This document shows, in pieces, positions 25,238 to 33,521 of a stretch of DNA of 64,000 bases (positions are counted from its first letter, which is position 1; the number at the start of each line of letters is the position of its first letter). A program made the translations under genes and the position numbers. Under the pieces are notes generated by a model, which was not told the origin of the DNA, made no database searches, and saw only the letters and a list, made by a program, of their open reading frames with translations. Source of the DNA: an uncultured Clostridia bacterium (GTDB lineage: Bacteria > Bacillota > Clostridia > Oscillospirales > Acutalibacteraceae); the NCBI GenBank assembly GCA_947589415.1, contig CANQBP010000009.1, forward strand, positions 1-64,000, written 5' to 3'.

Positions 25238-27286
25238 TTACTCAACCTGATATACCTTGCCGTTTTCTGCAGCAAGACCGTCACTCTTCGGATACTTATT
25301 ACCGCCGTCATCGTCATTAAATATCAATCTGGCATCTTGGATAGTACCCGACTTGATAGTATAGCTGTATGTTCCGTCAGAATTTTTCGTCATGACCTCA
25401 CCCGGCCAATCGGCGATCTTGTCACTTCCGCCTTCCTGATATACATACAAATAAATGTTATCAGACCAATCATCAGGCTTTTTAAAAGTGACAACAATGT
25501 CCGTACCTTCTACCGAGTAAGATGAACCTTCCGTAACCTTGAGTCCTTCTTTCTGTTTTCCGGGGTACTGATTATCTCCGTCATTAAAAATAATCAAAGC
25601 ATCTTTAATATCCTTTGGTACATCATAGGAATATGAACCGCTGCCGTCATTATTCATCTCTACCCCCGGCCATTTTGCATTTTCATCTCCGGAACTGTTA
25701 TAAACATACGCATACACCTTATCTCCCCAGCTGTCAGGTTTCTTAAACGACACACCGGAGCTTGTCTTGGTTTCGGAGCCTGATGCCGAAACGCTGCTTC
25801 CCGAAGAAGATCCCTGCGCTTGTTGTTCGCCGCCGTTACCGCTCATAACAAGCACAACTATTACCACTATTGCTATAATAAGCACGGCAACCACCACTAT
25901 ACCGGCAACAGGCATCTTTTTATTTGCTGTCGTCTGCTGAAGTTGTATGGACGGATTGTTGTTGAGCGGCCCATTCATAGGAATGTCAACATCTACCGGA
26001 GGTCTGCTGTTTTGCTCAAAGTTTTTCTTAAAATTCTCTATGAAATCATCTCCGTCCTCCGGTTGTTCTGTTTTGGGAGATGTTGTCCATTTATTATTCT
26101 CAAATTGATTTGATGTTCCGACAGAATTTGCAGACCATTGACCTGCATTATTTGAATCGACCCTCTGCTGTACGGGTTGTGCAGGAGTAGCCGCTGCTTC
26201 CGTTGACCATTGTCTTTTCGGTTTTGACTCGGTCGGCTGTACGGGTTGTGCAGGAGTAGCCGCTGCTTCCGTTGACCATTGTCTTTTCGGTTTCGACTCG
26301 GTCGGCTGTACGGGTTGTGCGGGAGTCGGTGCTGTTTCCGTTGACCATTGTCTTTTCGGCTTGGACTCGGTCGGCTGTACGGGTTGTGCAGGAGTAGGCG
26401 CTGTTTCCGTTGACCATTGTCTTTTCGGTTTCGACTCGGTCGGCTGTACGGGTTGTGCGGGAGTAGGCGCTGCTTCCGTTGACCATTGTCTTTTCGGTTT
26501 TGACTCGGTCGGCTGTACGGGTTGTGCGGGAGTCGGCGCTGCTTCCGTTGACCTCTGCCTTTGCGGACGTTCAACCGATACCCTGTCAGCCGTCTGAACC
26601 TTCTCCACATTTATCTTTACACCCGAATGACTTGTTTCAGCCTTAGAAATATCCGAACTTTTCATATCGGGAAGTCTGCCCTCAACCTTTTCCTGTTCAA
26701 TAGGAGTGAGCTTGACTGCGGGAGTCTTACGAATTTGCTCAATTGTTATTTCTCTTTCCGGCTGCATAGGAGGTAGTGTACTCGTCAGCTCCTCGGATTT
26801 TATCGGAGTCAGCTCTACTGCCGGCGTATTTGCAATTTTAGACAAAGGAACAGGTCTTTCTATCTCTATCGGCGGCAAAGTTCTTCCGCCGCTCTCCGAC
26901 TGAATTTCGGGAAGTTCGTCCGTATTCCCGCCAAACGATTGCTGTTCATTCTTAACAGCCTGCGGTACATTTTCTGTCCTTGCAGGAGGTTCGGCAGCCG
27001 CCTTTTTTAAAGAGGGGGCAGTCTGCTGTATCGGGGCGGACTGCTGCACCGGAGCATTTTGCTGCGCCGGAGTTGTCTGTTGTATTTGTGCGGGTCTTTC
27101 CTGTACATCGGCAACAGCCGCTTTATCAGCGGTATCTTCTGCCGATGCGGTTTCGTTCTCCAGCCTTTCCGCTTCCATTTCCTCCGCACTCTTATTTTCC
27201 TTGACATTAAATCCGCAGAAAGGACAATTCTCACCGTTATTAACTATTCTGCTGCCGCATCCGGGACAATTTATAAATAATGCCAT
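25238..27286 (-). CDS. Membrane protein with zinc ribbon, repeat linker and two CBM26-like starch-binding modules
   Basis: A 682-residue protein. An N-terminal zinc ribbon (CPGCGSRI...CPFCGF) is followed by about 420 residues of Pro/Gln/Thr-rich low-complexity chain, with six 23-residue repeats (KPKRQWSTEAAPTPAQPVQPTES type, about residues 240-373). Then come one transmembrane helix (about 455-477) and two C-terminal modules of about 85 residues each. The modules carry WGDKVYAYVYN..WPGVEM...YSYDVP..ALIIFNDGDNQYPG and its twin, a pattern of family 26 starch-binding modules. The topology puts the binding modules outside and the ribbon inside. ATG at 27286 follows GGGGAGA. Confidence 0.8.
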   Translation of the reverse strand: MALFINCPGCGSRIVNNGENCPFCGFNVKENKSAEEMEAERLENETASAEDTADKAAVADVQERPAQIQQTTPAQQNAPVQQSAPIQQTAPSLKKAAAEPPARTENVPQAVKNEQQSFGGNTDELPEIQSESGGRTLPPIEIERPVPLSKIANTPAVELTPIKSEELTSTLPPMQPEREITIEQIRKTPAVKLTPIEQEKVEGRLPDMKSSDISKAETSHSGVKINVEKVQTADRVSVERPQRQRSTEAAPTPAQPVQPTESKPKRQWSTEAAPTPAQPVQPTESKPKRQWSTETAPTPAQPVQPTESKPKRQWSTETAPTPAQPVQPTESKPKRQWSTEAAATPAQPVQPTESKPKRQWSTEAAATPAQPVQQRVDSNNAGQWSANSVGTSNQFENNKWTTSPKTEQPEDGDDFIENFKKNFEQNSRPPVDVDIPMNGPLNNNPSIQLQQTTANKKMPVAGIVVVAVLIIAIVVIVVLVMSGNGGEQQAQGSSSGSSVSASGSETKTSSGVSFKKPDSWGDKVYAYVYNSSGDENAKWPGVEMNNDGSGSYSYDVPKDIKDALIIFNDGDNQYPGKQKEGLKVTEGSSYSVEGTDIVVTFKKPDDWSDNIYLYVYQEGGSDKIADWPGEVMTKNSDGTYSYTIKSGTIQDARLIFNDDDGGNKYPKSDGLAAENGKVYQVE
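26168..26567 (-). repeat. Coding tandem repeat, six 69-bp units
   Basis: Units start at 26168, 26237, 26306, 26375, 26444 and 26513, each 69 bp, with few differences; the last one (N-terminal in the protein) is partly diverged. They encode the 23-residue Pro/Gln linker repeat. Confidence 0.95.
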
Positions 27287-27412
27287 ACCTATCTCCCCTA
27301 AGTCAATTTTATATAATCGCACACTTGCGCAATCTCTTATCCATATAACCAATTATACAATATTTTTATCAAACAGTCAATATTTTTGAAAAAAACAGCA
27401 ATACTGTAATAT

Positions 27413-28681
27413 TTAATCCGCATTCGCTTTCGCTATTTCGTCTATCTGATCTCTTATTCGGAGAAATGCGTCAGTAACTACCGGATCAAACTTCTTTCCT
27501 CTCTGCTCTTTTATATTTTCAAACACGACCGATGTCGGCAAAGCCGCCTTATAGCTGCGCTTCGCAACAAGCGCATCAAAATAATCGGCTATCGTCATGA
27601 TTCTTGCACATAGAGGTATTTCATCTCCCGAAATACCATACGGATAACCTGAACCGTCCCAACATTCATGATGATAAAGCGCAACGGATTTTGCAACTTT
27701 AAGAAATTCCTCGTCCTCAATATCAGACATTGCCTCCTCTATAATAGCTTTTCCGTTGACCGTGTGCTGCTTTATCTTATCAAATTCCGACTGCGTGAGC
27801 CTGCCCGATTTTGTAAGTATGGAATCGGGAATTGTTATCTTTCCGATATCATGGAGAGGCGCAGACATCATAACATCATGCATATATCTTTCGTCAAGTA
27901 TATCTCTGTAATTGCCGTTGCGTTTCAGCTCTTTAACAAGTGCCTCAACATATTCGCTTGTACGTTTAACGTGTTTACCGGTACTGCCGTCCCTTGCTTC
28001 TATTATATTCGCAAAGCTGATTATTATTTGATTTTGCATTTCGTATATTGTATTGGTTTTCTCGTTTACGCTCGTATCAAGTTCACTTCTTTTTTCATCA
28101 AGGGAATGAACCACACGTCCTGTAAATATATGCGTTACAGTGAAACTTATAATACAATTTATCACAAGCAGTACTATTGATACATCTTCGGGAAGTTCAT
28201 AATACGCTTCCGTGTCATTAAAAGAGATTATCAGGTATATAAATGTAACAGAGGCAATCAAAATTATAATTCCCCTCAAGTACCGGTATATCTTCCCCTT
28301 CATTCGTATAAATACGGTTATAAACATAAGCGGTATAAGCAGATACTGAAATCCGGGAGCAAGACCGAACATTTTTACCGTGCAAATCTGATGCATAAAA
28401 AGCTCTACCCCGGCAAGAAGCACACACGGAAACCATGACCCCTTAAACCGCTTGAGTATTATGACAAAAGCAGTATAAAGCAGGACACAAACAAGATCCA
28501 ACACGATCATCATAGGTATATTCAAATATGAGAAAATCACCATGTAAGCACTATGAAGAACAAGGCAGGCAAGAAAGAAAATGTTGAGCGGAGCGCTGAA
28601 ATATGCAAAATCCGCATAATCCTTGTCATCATTATAAACAGGCGCACCGGTAAAAAAATCAATTACTTTATTGCGGGACAT
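27413..28681 (-). CDS. HD-GYP domain membrane protein, likely cyclic-di-GMP phosphodiesterase
   Basis: A 422-residue protein with about six transmembrane helices in the first 210 residues and a C-terminal HD-GYP domain: IIEARDGSTGKHVKRTSEYV, PLHDIGKITIPDSILTK, HTVNGKAI, HHECWDGSGYPYGISGDEIPL, ARIMTIADYFDALVAKRSYK. All metal ligands and the GYP motif are present, so hydrolysis of cyclic-di-GMP (or a related cyclic dinucleotide) is likely. Such signals control pili and attachment, which fits the pilin and adhesin genes here. The ATG at 28681 follows GAGGTGG; the track start lies 57 nt upstream. Confidence 0.88.
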   Translation of the reverse strand: MSRNKVIDFFTGAPVYNDDKDYADFAYFSAPLNIFFLACLVLHSAYMVIFSYLNIPMMIVLDLVCVLLYTAFVIILKRFKGSWFPCVLLAGVELFMHQICTVKMFGLAPGFQYLLIPLMFITVFIRMKGKIYRYLRGIIILIASVTFIYLIISFNDTEAYYELPEDVSIVLLVINCIISFTVTHIFTGRVVHSLDEKRSELDTSVNEKTNTIYEMQNQIIISFANIIEARDGSTGKHVKRTSEYVEALVKELKRNGNYRDILDERYMHDVMMSAPLHDIGKITIPDSILTKSGRLTQSEFDKIKQHTVNGKAIIEEAMSDIEDEEFLKVAKSVALYHHECWDGSGYPYGISGDEIPLCARIMTIADYFDALVAKRSYKAALPTSVVFENIKEQRGKKFDPVVTDAFLRIRDQIDEIAKANAD

Positions 28682-28832
28682 ATTAACCACCTCAAACAAA
28701 CCTTGATGATCCGGACTTATTTTTCCTGTCAGAAACAAAAGTCGGGAAATTTATTAAATTATACTATATTTTACAACATAATTCAATAGTATTTATATAA
28801 TTTTGCAGAACAATTTCGGAGGGTGACATATT

Positions 28833-29693
28833 TTGTTTGCAATAATAAACAAAAAAACGATATTGACCTTATGTATCGGGATATTTATATCCGCAATATG
28901 CGCATCAATGGCATTTTACGCAGTTCCGGCAAATACAAATGTTTCCGGGTTGAAACTGCCGATAATAATGTATCACGGTTTGTGCGAAAGCGAAAGCAGA
29001 CAGAACGAATATATGATAGAGCCGGATTATTTTGAACAGGATCTCAAATTTCTTTCCGAAAACGGATATAATACAATATTTCTGTCAGAGCTTGTAAGCC
29101 ATTACAAAAACGGCACTCCTCTGCCGGAAAATCCCGTCATAATCACGTTCGACGACGGTTATCTTAACAATTATACCTATGCATACCCGCTTTTAAAAAA
29201 ATACAATGCCAAAGCGGTTATATCCCCCATAGGTCTGTCTGCCGATGATGCCGAAAATGAAGAATACCGAAGTCCGCTGTGGTCACAATGCACATGGGAA
29301 CAGCTTAAAGAAATGCATGACAGCGGTCTGGTCGAAATACAGAACCATACTTACAATCTCCACAAACTCAGCGGAGGTGCAAGAGGTGCCGCCGCCAAAA
29401 ACGGAGAGGATTATGAAGAATATAAAAAAAGACTCACCAACGATCTTATCGAGGAAAATAACAGAATTAAAGAGAAGATAGGAACGAAACCATGTGCATT
29501 CGTTTATCCTTTCGGCGCAAAAAGTAAGGATACCGAAAAAATAGTGAGGTCACTCGGATTCGAGGCTATACTCGATTGTGAAAACAAAATGAATTATATA
29601 TCGGGAAATGCGGATCTCTTTGCGCTTCACCGATTTTTGCGTCCGAATAATGTCAGTGCGGAAGAATTTTTCGGGGAAATAATGAATAAATAA
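28833..29693 (+). CDS. Polysaccharide deacetylase (NodB homology), membrane-anchored
   Basis: A 286-residue protein with an N-terminal membrane anchor (TLCIGIFISAICASMAFYAV) and a carbohydrate esterase 4 domain: LPIIMYHG, ITFDDGYLNNY (catalytic Asp pair), a metal His in VEIQNHTYNLH, and FVYPFGA. It probably removes acetyl groups from peptidoglycan or another surface sugar chain. The start is TTG behind GGAGGGTGA. The next gene, a cell-wall amidase homologue, begins 52 nt downstream on the same strand, so both may serve wall or spore-cortex remodelling. Confidence 0.88.
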   Translation: MFAIINKKTILTLCIGIFISAICASMAFYAVPANTNVSGLKLPIIMYHGLCESESRQNEYMIEPDYFEQDLKFLSENGYNTIFLSELVSHYKNGTPLPENPVIITFDDGYLNNYTYAYPLLKKYNAKAVISPIGLSADDAENEEYRSPLWSQCTWEQLKEMHDSGLVEIQNHTYNLHKLSGGARGAAAKNGEDYEEYKKRLTNDLIEENNRIKEKIGTKPCAFVYPFGAKSKDTEKIVRSLGFEAILDCENKMNYISGNADLFALHRFLRPNNVSAEEFFGEIMNK

Positions 29694-29745
29694 ACCATGC
29701 GAAATCATAACTATTACAATAAAAATATTATGGAGGAAAGTAACC

Positions 29746-30486
29746 ATGCCTATAATTTATTTGAGTCCGTCAACGCAGGAATACAATCCCTATGTGGACG
29801 GAGGAAACGAAGAATACTATATGAACCTTATTGCTGATGCGATGCAGCCTTACCTTGAGGCTTCAGGCATAGAATATGTCCGCAATGATCCGAGCAAGAC
29901 GGTAAACAACTCGATTTCCCAATCAAATGCCGGAATATATAATTTTCATCTTGCCATTCATTCAAATGCCTCACCTGCCTCAAGTGCGGGAAGAAATCAG
30001 GGGACTCAAATATACTACTACCCTAATTCGGCACAAAGCAGACGTGCCGCAGATATTTTCGAGGAGAATTTTAAGAAAATCTACCCCCAACCCTCCCTTG
30101 TCAAAACCGTACCCACAACAAGTCTTGGGGAGGTCGCAAGAACTACCGCACCCGCAATCCTTATAGAAGTCGCTTACCACGATAATCGTGACGATGCCCG
30201 TTGGATACGGGAAAATATCGGGGAAATCGCCGAAAACCTTGCACAATCTACCGCCGAATTTCTCGGTGTACCGTTCCGAACACCGTCCGGCGTGAGAACC
30301 GGTACGGTGACAACTCAAAATACCTCACTTAATTTAAGAAGTGAACCGTCGCAAAATTCCGAAGTGCTTGCATCTGTTCCTAAAGGCACAAGGCTGACGA
30401 TAGTCGGCTCGGACGGTGACTGGTATCTTACACGTTTCAACGGAATACAAGGATATGTTTCATCAAAATACGTTACGCTTGACTAA
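29746..30486 (+). CDS. Amidase_3-like N-acetylmuramoyl-L-alanine amidase with SH3b domain, divergent metal site
   Basis: A 246-residue protein. Residues 1-180 resemble the zinc amidase fold (NEEYYMNLIADAM, LAIHSNASP, GTQIYYYP, PAILIEVAYHDN), and the end is an SH3b repeat (TTQNTSLNLRSEPS...GYVSSKYV). In standard Amidase_3 enzymes the first strand carries the zinc-binding His of a GHGG motif; here it reads YLSPSTQEYN, without His. The later His (AIHSN) and Glu (IEVAY) remain. No signal peptide is seen. This divergent group is common in Clostridia, so activity is plausible but not assured. Confidence 0.75.
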   Translation: MPIIYLSPSTQEYNPYVDGGNEEYYMNLIADAMQPYLEASGIEYVRNDPSKTVNNSISQSNAGIYNFHLAIHSNASPASSAGRNQGTQIYYYPNSAQSRRAADIFEENFKKIYPQPSLVKTVPTTSLGEVARTTAPAILIEVAYHDNRDDARWIRENIGEIAENLAQSTAEFLGVPFRTPSGVRTGTVTTQNTSLNLRSEPSQNSEVLASVPKGTRLTIVGSDGDWYLTRFNGIQGYVSSKYVTLD

Positions 30487-30503
30487 AAATATAAAAAAAA
30501 CTC

Positions 30504-30559
30504 TTTACAATGGAAAAATAATATGATATATTATAAATAATCAGTAATAATTACTGATT
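30504..30559 (+). promoter_or_regulatory. perR promoter with palindromic operator
   Basis: TTTACA (30504-30509), 17-nt spacer, TATATT (30527-30532). Starting 7 nt downstream, over the transcription start, is a perfect 21-bp palindrome at 30539-30559 with half-site AATCAGTAAT. This position would let a bound repressor block transcription, so autoregulation by PerR is likely, although the half-site is not the Bacillus PerR consensus. Confidence 0.7.
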
Positions 30560-30593
30560 TATCCCATGTTATATTACTTGTGAGGTGGCGGAT

Positions 30594-30989
30594 ATGCTGC
30601 AAAAAAGAAATTTCAGCGCAAAAAGAGAAGCGATATATAATGCTATCTCTCTTACGAAAGTCCACCCCTCGGTCGAATGGATATATCATAAGCTAAAGCC
30701 GGAAATTCCTGATTTAAGCCTCGGTACAGTTTACAGAAATCTTAATGTGCTAAGGGAAATGGGTCTTGTAAAATCCGTAGGCGTGGTGGACGGTCAAGAA
30801 CGTTTTGATGCAGATATGTCGCAGCACTCACACTTTATATGTACAAAGTGTTTTTGTGTGATCGATGTGCGGCTCGGAAATGATTTCTTCAGCGACAGCA
30901 TTTATGATTGCATTTCAGATGAGTGCGGCGTATATATACAGTATCATAATCTGACTTTTTACGGTGTATGCGGTTCATGTCCTAAATAG
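30594..30989 (+). CDS. perR: Fur-family regulator, PerR-like
   Basis: A 131-residue Fur-family repressor: a winged helix (SAKREAIYNAISLTKVHPSVEWIYHKLKPEIPDLSLGTVYRNLNVLREMGLV) and a dimer domain with HSHFICTKC and two CxxC pairs (CTKC, CGSC) for structural zinc. It stands before a rubrerythrin gene, 69 nt apart on the same strand, which points to peroxide control rather than iron control. The ATG at 30594 follows GAGGTGG. A 21-bp palindrome sits on its promoter. Confidence 0.85.
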   Translation: MLQKRNFSAKREAIYNAISLTKVHPSVEWIYHKLKPEIPDLSLGTVYRNLNVLREMGLVKSVGVVDGQERFDADMSQHSHFICTKCFCVIDVRLGNDFFSDSIYDCISDECGVYIQYHNLTFYGVCGSCPK

Positions 30990-31058
30990 CACGGAGATTT
31001 GTCGGTATGTCCGTTCGTGGGAAATATAATAAATCTAAAAAAATCGGAGGAAACAGAA

Positions 31059-31604
31059 ATGAAAAAATTTGTATGTCAGGTTTGCGGTTATGTTTATGAG
31101 GGAGATGCTGCTCCCGAACAGTGCCCCGTCTGTAAGGCACCAAAGGAGAAATTCAAGGAGATGTCCTCTGACACTTCCTTTGCAACCGTTCACGAGCTTG
31201 GCTCGGCAAAGGGCGTAGATCCCGAAATATACAAGGAACTCGTTGCAAACTTTAACGGTGAATGCAGTGAAGTAGGTATGTATCTTGCTATGGCAAGACA
31301 GGCAGACAGAGAAGGATATCCCGAAATTTCAGCCGCATTTACAAAGTATGCATTTGAGGAAGCTGAACACGCTGCTAAATTTGCCGAACTTCTCGGTGAG
31401 GTACTTACTGACAGCACAAAGAAAAATCTCCAGATGAGAGTTGATGCCGAAACAGGTGCTTGTGCAGGCAAATTCGAGCTTGCAAAGAAGGCAAAGGCTC
31501 AAAATCTTGACGCTATTCACGATACCGTACATGAAATGGCAAAAGACGAAGCACGTCACGGAGCAGGATTTGCAGGTCTTTTAAAGAGATATTTCGGTGA
31601 ATAA
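31059..31604 (+). CDS. rbr: Reverse-type rubrerythrin (N-terminal rubredoxin)
   Basis: A 181-residue protein with a rubredoxin domain first ([10 protein letters not shown]...[11 protein letters not shown]) and a ferritin-like di-iron domain after it ([49 protein letters not shown], then [17 protein letters not shown]). The order is reversed against classic rubrerythrin. Such proteins reduce hydrogen peroxide in anaerobes and are under PerR control in Clostridium. The start at 31059 has TCGGAGGAAACAG before it; the track start adds 20 residues in the spacer. Confidence 0.93.
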   Translation: MKKFVCQVCGYVYEGDAAPEQCPVCKAPKEKFKEMSSDTSFATVHELGSAKGVDPEIYKELVANFNGECSEVGMYLAMARQADREGYPEISAAFTKYAFEEAEHAAKFAELLGEVLTDSTKKNLQMRVDAETGACAGKFELAKKAKAQNLDAIHDTVHEMAKDEARHGAGFAGLLKRYFGE

Positions 31605-31621
31605 TTTTTTGTCCGTAATAA

Positions 31622-31692
31622 GTATGAGCAGGCTTGCCGCAGGAGATTTGTTTCGTCTGTCGGACTGCGGGAACGCTTAGGCTCGGTACTCT
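31622..31692 (+). other. Predicted structured RNA segment after rubrerythrin gene
   Basis: Outer pairing AGTA..GAGC with GCTC..TACT and inner pairing CCGCAG with CTGCGG enclose a loop region. There is no direct T-run (CTAAAAAAATAAC follows), so it is not a plain terminator. It may be the 3' UTR structure of perR-rbr or a small RNA. Confidence 0.3.
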
Positions 31693-31714
31693 AAAAAAAT
31701 AACGACTTTGACTG

Positions 31715-31750
31715 CCCGACCGTCGGTTAAATTTTCCGTCGGTCGGGTAT
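31715..31750 (+). terminator. Terminator of perR-rbr
   Basis: Stem CCCGACCG / CGGTCGGG with further pairing inside, about 110 nt past the rbr stop, followed by TATAATTATTATTTT. Confidence 0.6.
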
Positions 31751-31837
31751 AATTATTATTTTGTGCTTGATTTATTGGTCAGTTTGTTGTAAAATAATTA
31801 TTATCTTAAATAATTTTTGTTTATATGGGGTGAAATT

Positions 31838-32473
31838 ATGACTAAAGAATTTAAAATCAGAACCAAAAATAAAGATGTTTTTCTGCGTGTTAAAAAGGGA
31901 CATTTTGCGACCATGCACAGTCATACAAACTATTTTATAGATGTTACGACACAGAAAATGCGTCTTTCCGAGGCGAAAGCCGTTGCAAACGAACTTGTCA
32001 GCGAGTACCGAACAAATACCATAGTCGATACCATTCTATGTATAGACGGTATGGAGGTTATCGGGACTTGTATTGCGGACGAACTTACAAGCGACCATTA
32101 TATGAACATGAATGCACATCAAACAATTTATGTTGTATCTCCCGAATATATTCAGGGCGGACAAATGATATTCCGTGACAATCTCGTTCCGATGCTTGCG
32201 GGAAAGAATGTACTTATTCTTGCCGCTTCCGTAACAACGGGTAAAAGTGCGCTTGCCGCTATTGATGCAGTTAATTATTACGGCGGCAGGATTGCGGGCG
32301 TAGCAGCCATTTTCGCCACGGTTGAGGAATGTGACGGTCATCCTGTCAATTCTGTTTTTGACCCGAACGATCTCGGAGATTACCAAAGCTATAAACCGCA
32401 CCGCTGTCCTTTCTGCGAACAGGGCGAAAAGCTCGATGCACTTGTAAACAGCTTCGGATATTCTGCATTATAA
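31838..32473 (+). CDS. Orotate phosphoribosyltransferase-like protein
   Basis: A 211-residue type I phosphoribosyltransferase-like protein. It shows IVDTILCIDGMEVIGTCIADEL and the loop NVLILAASVTTGKSALAAIDAVNYYGGRIAGVAAIF, where the usual PRPP motif (acidic pair then TTG) is reduced to AASVTTG. A CPFCEQG motif near the C terminus could bind metal. The family is annotated as orotate phosphoribosyltransferase in Clostridia, but no pyr genes are near and the acidic PRPP residues are missing, so the substrate is open. A TTGATT-N17-TAAAAT promoter lies at 31767-31795. ATG 31838 follows GGGGTGA. Confidence 0.65.
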   Translation: MTKEFKIRTKNKDVFLRVKKGHFATMHSHTNYFIDVTTQKMRLSEAKAVANELVSEYRTNTIVDTILCIDGMEVIGTCIADELTSDHYMNMNAHQTIYVVSPEYIQGGQMIFRDNLVPMLAGKNVLILAASVTTGKSALAAIDAVNYYGGRIAGVAAIFATVEECDGHPVNSVFDPNDLGDYQSYKPHRCPFCEQGEKLDALVNSFGYSAL

Positions 32474-32561
32474 GACCGTCATAAATCATATAGACACGTA
32501 CGTTTTTTAATTAACGTACATTATACGGTGCATTCGATACGTTTATCGGAGGAACGGTACA

Positions 32562-33470
32562 ATGAAAAAAATTCTTGTTACAGGCGGTACAATTTTCGTA
32601 AGCAGATATCTTGCCGAATATTATACCAACGGCGGAAACGAAGTATATACCTTAAACAGGGCTACACGTCCGCAGCCACATGGTGTCAGGCTTATAAAGG
32701 GTGATAAAGCAAGGCTGTGTCCGGAGCTGAAAAAAATCAGCTTTGATTTGGTTCTCGCTGTAAATATTTATACGGGAAATGAAATGCTCAATCTTCTCAA
32801 CAGTCTTGGTGATGTCAAAGATTTTGTTTTCATAAGTTCAAGTGCTGTATATCCGGAAACAAACCCTCTCCCCTTTTGTGTAAATCAACCGACAGGCAAA
32901 AACTCAATATGGGGTAATTACGGCACAAATAAGATTTCTGCCGAAAACATACTGCTTAGGGAAAAGACAAATGCCTACATTATCAGGCCACCGTATTTTT
33001 ACGGGAAATTTCAAAATCTTTATCGTGAAGGATTTGTGTTCGATTGTGCCTTGAAAAATATGCCATTTTATATACCAAAGGACGGAAAAATGTCACTTCA
33101 ATTTTATAATGTCTATGATCTTTGCAGATTTATAGATAACTTACTCATCAAAAAGCCTGAAACACATATTTTTAATGTGGGAAATAAGGATATAATTGAT
33201 ATAAATAAATTTGTCGAATTATGCTATGACATAGCGGGTAAGAAATTGAATAAAATATTTGTTGATTCCTCGCATAATCAACGCAGCTATTTTCCGTTTT
33301 ATGATTATTCATATTATCTTGACGTTACAGAGCAATATAATATTATCCCCGATACCGTTCCTATTTATGACGGACTGAAAGAGGATTTTGAATATTACAT
33401 TGAACATCAGAATGAAATCATGAAAAAATCATCATACTTTGAATATATTGCCAATGTCCTGCAAAAATAA
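32562..33470 (+). CDS. NAD-dependent epimerase/dehydratase family protein
   Basis: A 302-residue short-chain dehydrogenase of the extended (nucleotide-sugar epimerase) type: TGGTIFVSRYLAEYY dinucleotide loop, FVFISSSAVYPET, a YGTNKISAE catalytic Tyr-x3-Lys, and IIRPPYFYG. The loop deviates from the classic GxxGxxG (GGTIFVS). It may change a sugar on a nucleotide carrier for surface polysaccharide. It stands alone. Its base composition is more AT-rich than its neighbours, a weak hint of transfer. GGAGG lies before the ATG. Confidence 0.8.
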   Translation: MKKILVTGGTIFVSRYLAEYYTNGGNEVYTLNRATRPQPHGVRLIKGDKARLCPELKKISFDLVLAVNIYTGNEMLNLLNSLGDVKDFVFISSSAVYPETNPLPFCVNQPTGKNSIWGNYGTNKISAENILLREKTNAYIIRPPYFYGKFQNLYREGFVFDCALKNMPFYIPKDGKMSLQFYNVYDLCRFIDNLLIKKPETHIFNVGNKDIIDINKFVELCYDIAGKKLNKIFVDSSHNQRSYFPFYDYSYYLDVTEQYNIIPDTVPIYDGLKEDFEYYIEHQNEIMKKSSYFEYIANVLQK

Positions 33471-33479
33471 AAAACAAAA

Positions 33480-33520
33480 CCCAACCTATCAATACACATT
33501 GACAGGTTGGGCATTTTTTA
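33480..33520. terminator. Bidirectional terminator, epimerase/cohesin-like genes
   Basis: Stem CCCAACCT-TCAA / TTGA-AGGTTGGG followed by CATTTTTT; it lies between convergent genes. Confidence 0.8.
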
Positions 33521-33521
33521 T

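Noticed and set aside
26168-26567. Possible CRISPR array (regular repeats)
   Set aside because: The units are directly joined, with no unique spacers, and are in frame in a coding gene. No cas genes are present.
26038-26610. Arg/Asn-rich 190-residue ORF and a 112-residue ORF in the repeat region
   Set aside because: They are other-frame readings of the 69-bp coding repeats of the CBM26 protein.
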